Source: Lachnoclostridium sp. UBA1241
GTDB lineage: Bacteria > Bacillota > Clostridia > Lachnospirales > Lachnospiraceae
DNA length: 6,692 nt
Direction: 5' to 3'
Assembly (NCBI GenBank): GCA_002308955.1
Contig: DBWJ01000099.1
Coordinates: 1-6,692 of the forward strand
In this document: positions 6,238-6,692 of the stretch, piece by piece
How the letters are laid out: the number at the start of each line of letters is the position of its first letter
Position numbering within the stretch: position 1 is the first letter of the stretch
The notes under the pieces: model-generated
What the model was told of the DNA's origin: nothing
The model's database searches: none
Seen by the model: only the letters and a program-made list of their open reading frames with translations
Translations under genes and position numbers: made by a program

Positions 6238-6264
6238 GGACTTTTTTTCTATAGAAAAAAGTCC
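6238..6264 (-). repeat. 27-bp near-perfect inverted repeat in the leader of the PurF-like gene
   Basis: GGAC and GTCC flank a T-run, CTATAG and an A-run, forming a palindrome with one unpaired base (seven versus six in the runs). If transcription starts near 6267, the hairpin would begin about three bases from the 5' end of the message. It is not followed by a clean T-tract, so it is not a standard terminator. It could stabilise the mRNA end or be a DNA operator. Confidence 0.7.
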
Positions 6265-6273
6265 GCCGCGTGA

Positions 6274-6302
6274 ATACTAACACATACCATAAACCCTGTC
6301 AA
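6274..6302 (-). promoter_or_regulatory. Strong sigma-A promoter for the PurF-like / glycosyltransferase / PAP2 cluster
   Basis: On the minus strand a perfect -35 TTGACA (6297-6302) is followed after 17 bases by TAGTAT (6274-6279), a 4/6 match to TATAAT, with an extended -10 TGT directly upstream. Transcription would start near 6267, about 78 bases before ATG 6189. Confidence 0.75.
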
Positions 6303-6315
6303 CCGATTTCCCGAA

Positions 6316-6394
6316 AGTTCACAAAAAAGTTACGTATATAAGAAACGAAAAAATGACCAAAACCCGCACAGAACGATATGATTTGTTGTGAACT
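6316..6394. repeat. 9-bp inverted repeat split across the divergent promoter region
   Basis: AGTTCACAA (6316-6324) and its exact reverse complement TTGTGAACT (6386-6394) are 61 bases apart. The first lies about 14 bases behind the -35 of the leftward promoter. The second overlaps the -35 of one rightward promoter candidate. Such a pair could be binding half-sites of one regulator acting on both promoters. The repeat is seen directly; the function is inferred. Confidence 0.4.
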
Positions 6395-6415
6395 ATTACC
6401 ATTGACAGTTATAGT
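6386..6415 (+). promoter_or_regulatory. Alternative promoter candidate for the rightward gene
   Basis: TTGTGA (6386-6391) and TATAGT (6410-6415, 5/6 match) are separated by 18 bases, which would start transcription near 6422. It overlaps the TTGACA of the other candidate, so both are unlikely to be used at once. Confidence 0.35.
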
Positions 6416-6431
6416 AGTAAAATGATACCAT
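6402..6431 (+). promoter_or_regulatory. Promoter candidate for the PfoR/PTS_EIIC_2 gene
   Basis: A perfect TTGACA (6402-6407) is followed after 18 bases by TACCAT (6426-6431), which matches the key TA...AT positions of a -10. The start would be near 6438, about 25 bases before the ATG. The weak -10 suggests low or activator-dependent expression. Confidence 0.45.
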
Positions 6432-6462
6432 CTTTACAACAAAGGAAAGGAAGGTATTCCCG

Positions 6463-6692
6463 ATGAGTGAAGAGAACAAAACTCCCGAGGCAGCACAGGA
6501 ACCCGCTCCCCAGGAGAACCGTTTTAAGAAATTTTTGAACAAAAAGAACATCGTGATTTCCGGGAAGCGTTACGGAATCGATGCCCTCGGCGCAATGGCG
6601 CAGGGCCTGTTCTGCTCCCTTCTCGTTGGAACAATACTGAACACAATCGGAACACAGTTTAATATAGGTTTTCTTACAAAGGCAGTAGCGAC
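6463..6692 (+). CDS. PTS_EIIC_2 / PfoR-family membrane protein (5' part; continues past right edge)
   Basis: The 76 complete codons begin with a hydrophilic leader rich in Glu, Pro and Gln (about residues 1-20) and a basic stretch FKKFLNKKN (21-29). KRYGIDALGAMAQGLF (35-50) then leads into a membrane helix, and the pattern continues through LVGTILNTIG (54-63). This matches the start of the PfoR/COG3641 group of PTS subunit IIC-like proteins, many-helix membrane proteins named after the Clostridium perfringens toxin-locus regulator and presumed to move or sense sugars. The substrate is unknown. The ATG at 6463 is preceded by AAGGAAGG (6447-6454), 8 bases upstream. It is transcribed away from the PurF-like gene. 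The assignment rests on the N-terminal quarter only. Confidence 0.7.
   Translation, partial: MSEENKTPEAAQEPAPQENRFKKFLNKKNIVISGKRYGIDALGAMAQGLFCSLLVGTILNTIGTQFNIGFLTKAVA

Noticed and set aside
5644..6273. 209-residue plus-strand frame opposite the PurF-like gene
   Set aside because: It is antisense to strongly conserved PurF-like sequence and shows no motif of its own.
6308..6320. PurR box-like sequence near the PurF-like promoter
   Set aside because: TTTCCCGAAAGTT resembles the Bacillus PurBox (AWWWCCGAACWWT) only loosely, with several mismatches and no second box in the usual arrangement. Too weak to annotate.

Overview
The window is about 6.7 kb of bacterial DNA and reads as a Clostridia-type Gram-positive chromosome, probably Lachnospiraceae. 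This placement is inferred from good Shine-Dalgarno sites, a TPP riboswitch that works through an intrinsic terminator, a short-form ThiC, a PfoR-type PTS_EIIC_2 permease, and a PurF-like protein with Bacillus-type Fe-S cysteines. No tRNA, rRNA, transposon or CRISPR array was seen. Six genes run leftward on the minus strand and one runs rightward at the right edge.

Right to left: a divergent promoter region (6190-6462) separates a rightward PfoR/PTS_EIIC_2 membrane protein (6463 to the edge) from a leftward cluster of three genes. These are a PurF-like amidophosphoribosyltransferase homologue (4777-6189), a family 2 glycosyltransferase (3751-4770) and a PAP2 membrane phosphatase/transferase (3094-3741). 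The three are nearly contiguous, each ribosome binding site lying in or against the preceding gene, so they look like one operon. A one-pass membrane protein of unknown function (2536-3012) follows, apparently with its own promoter.

Only about 10 bases after that gene's stop, a TPP riboswitch (about 2438-2526) with an intrinsic terminator (2387-2419) begins. It controls a ThiE-ThiD fusion (849-2372) and thiC (782 to the left edge, incomplete). Together these cover HMP-P synthesis from AIR (ThiC), phosphorylation to HMP-PP (ThiD) and coupling to the thiazole phosphate (ThiE). The thiazole-branch genes are not in the window.

Most worth a second look: (1) the PurF-like protein keeps the PRPP loop and all four Fe-S cysteines but has lost the N-terminal nucleophile cysteine and other glutaminase residues; (2) the TPP riboswitch sits between genes with no room for a dedicated promoter; (3) the unknown membrane protein shares that context; (4) a 9-bp inverted repeat is split across the divergent promoters. 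I do not see a wholly new defence or mobile system here.
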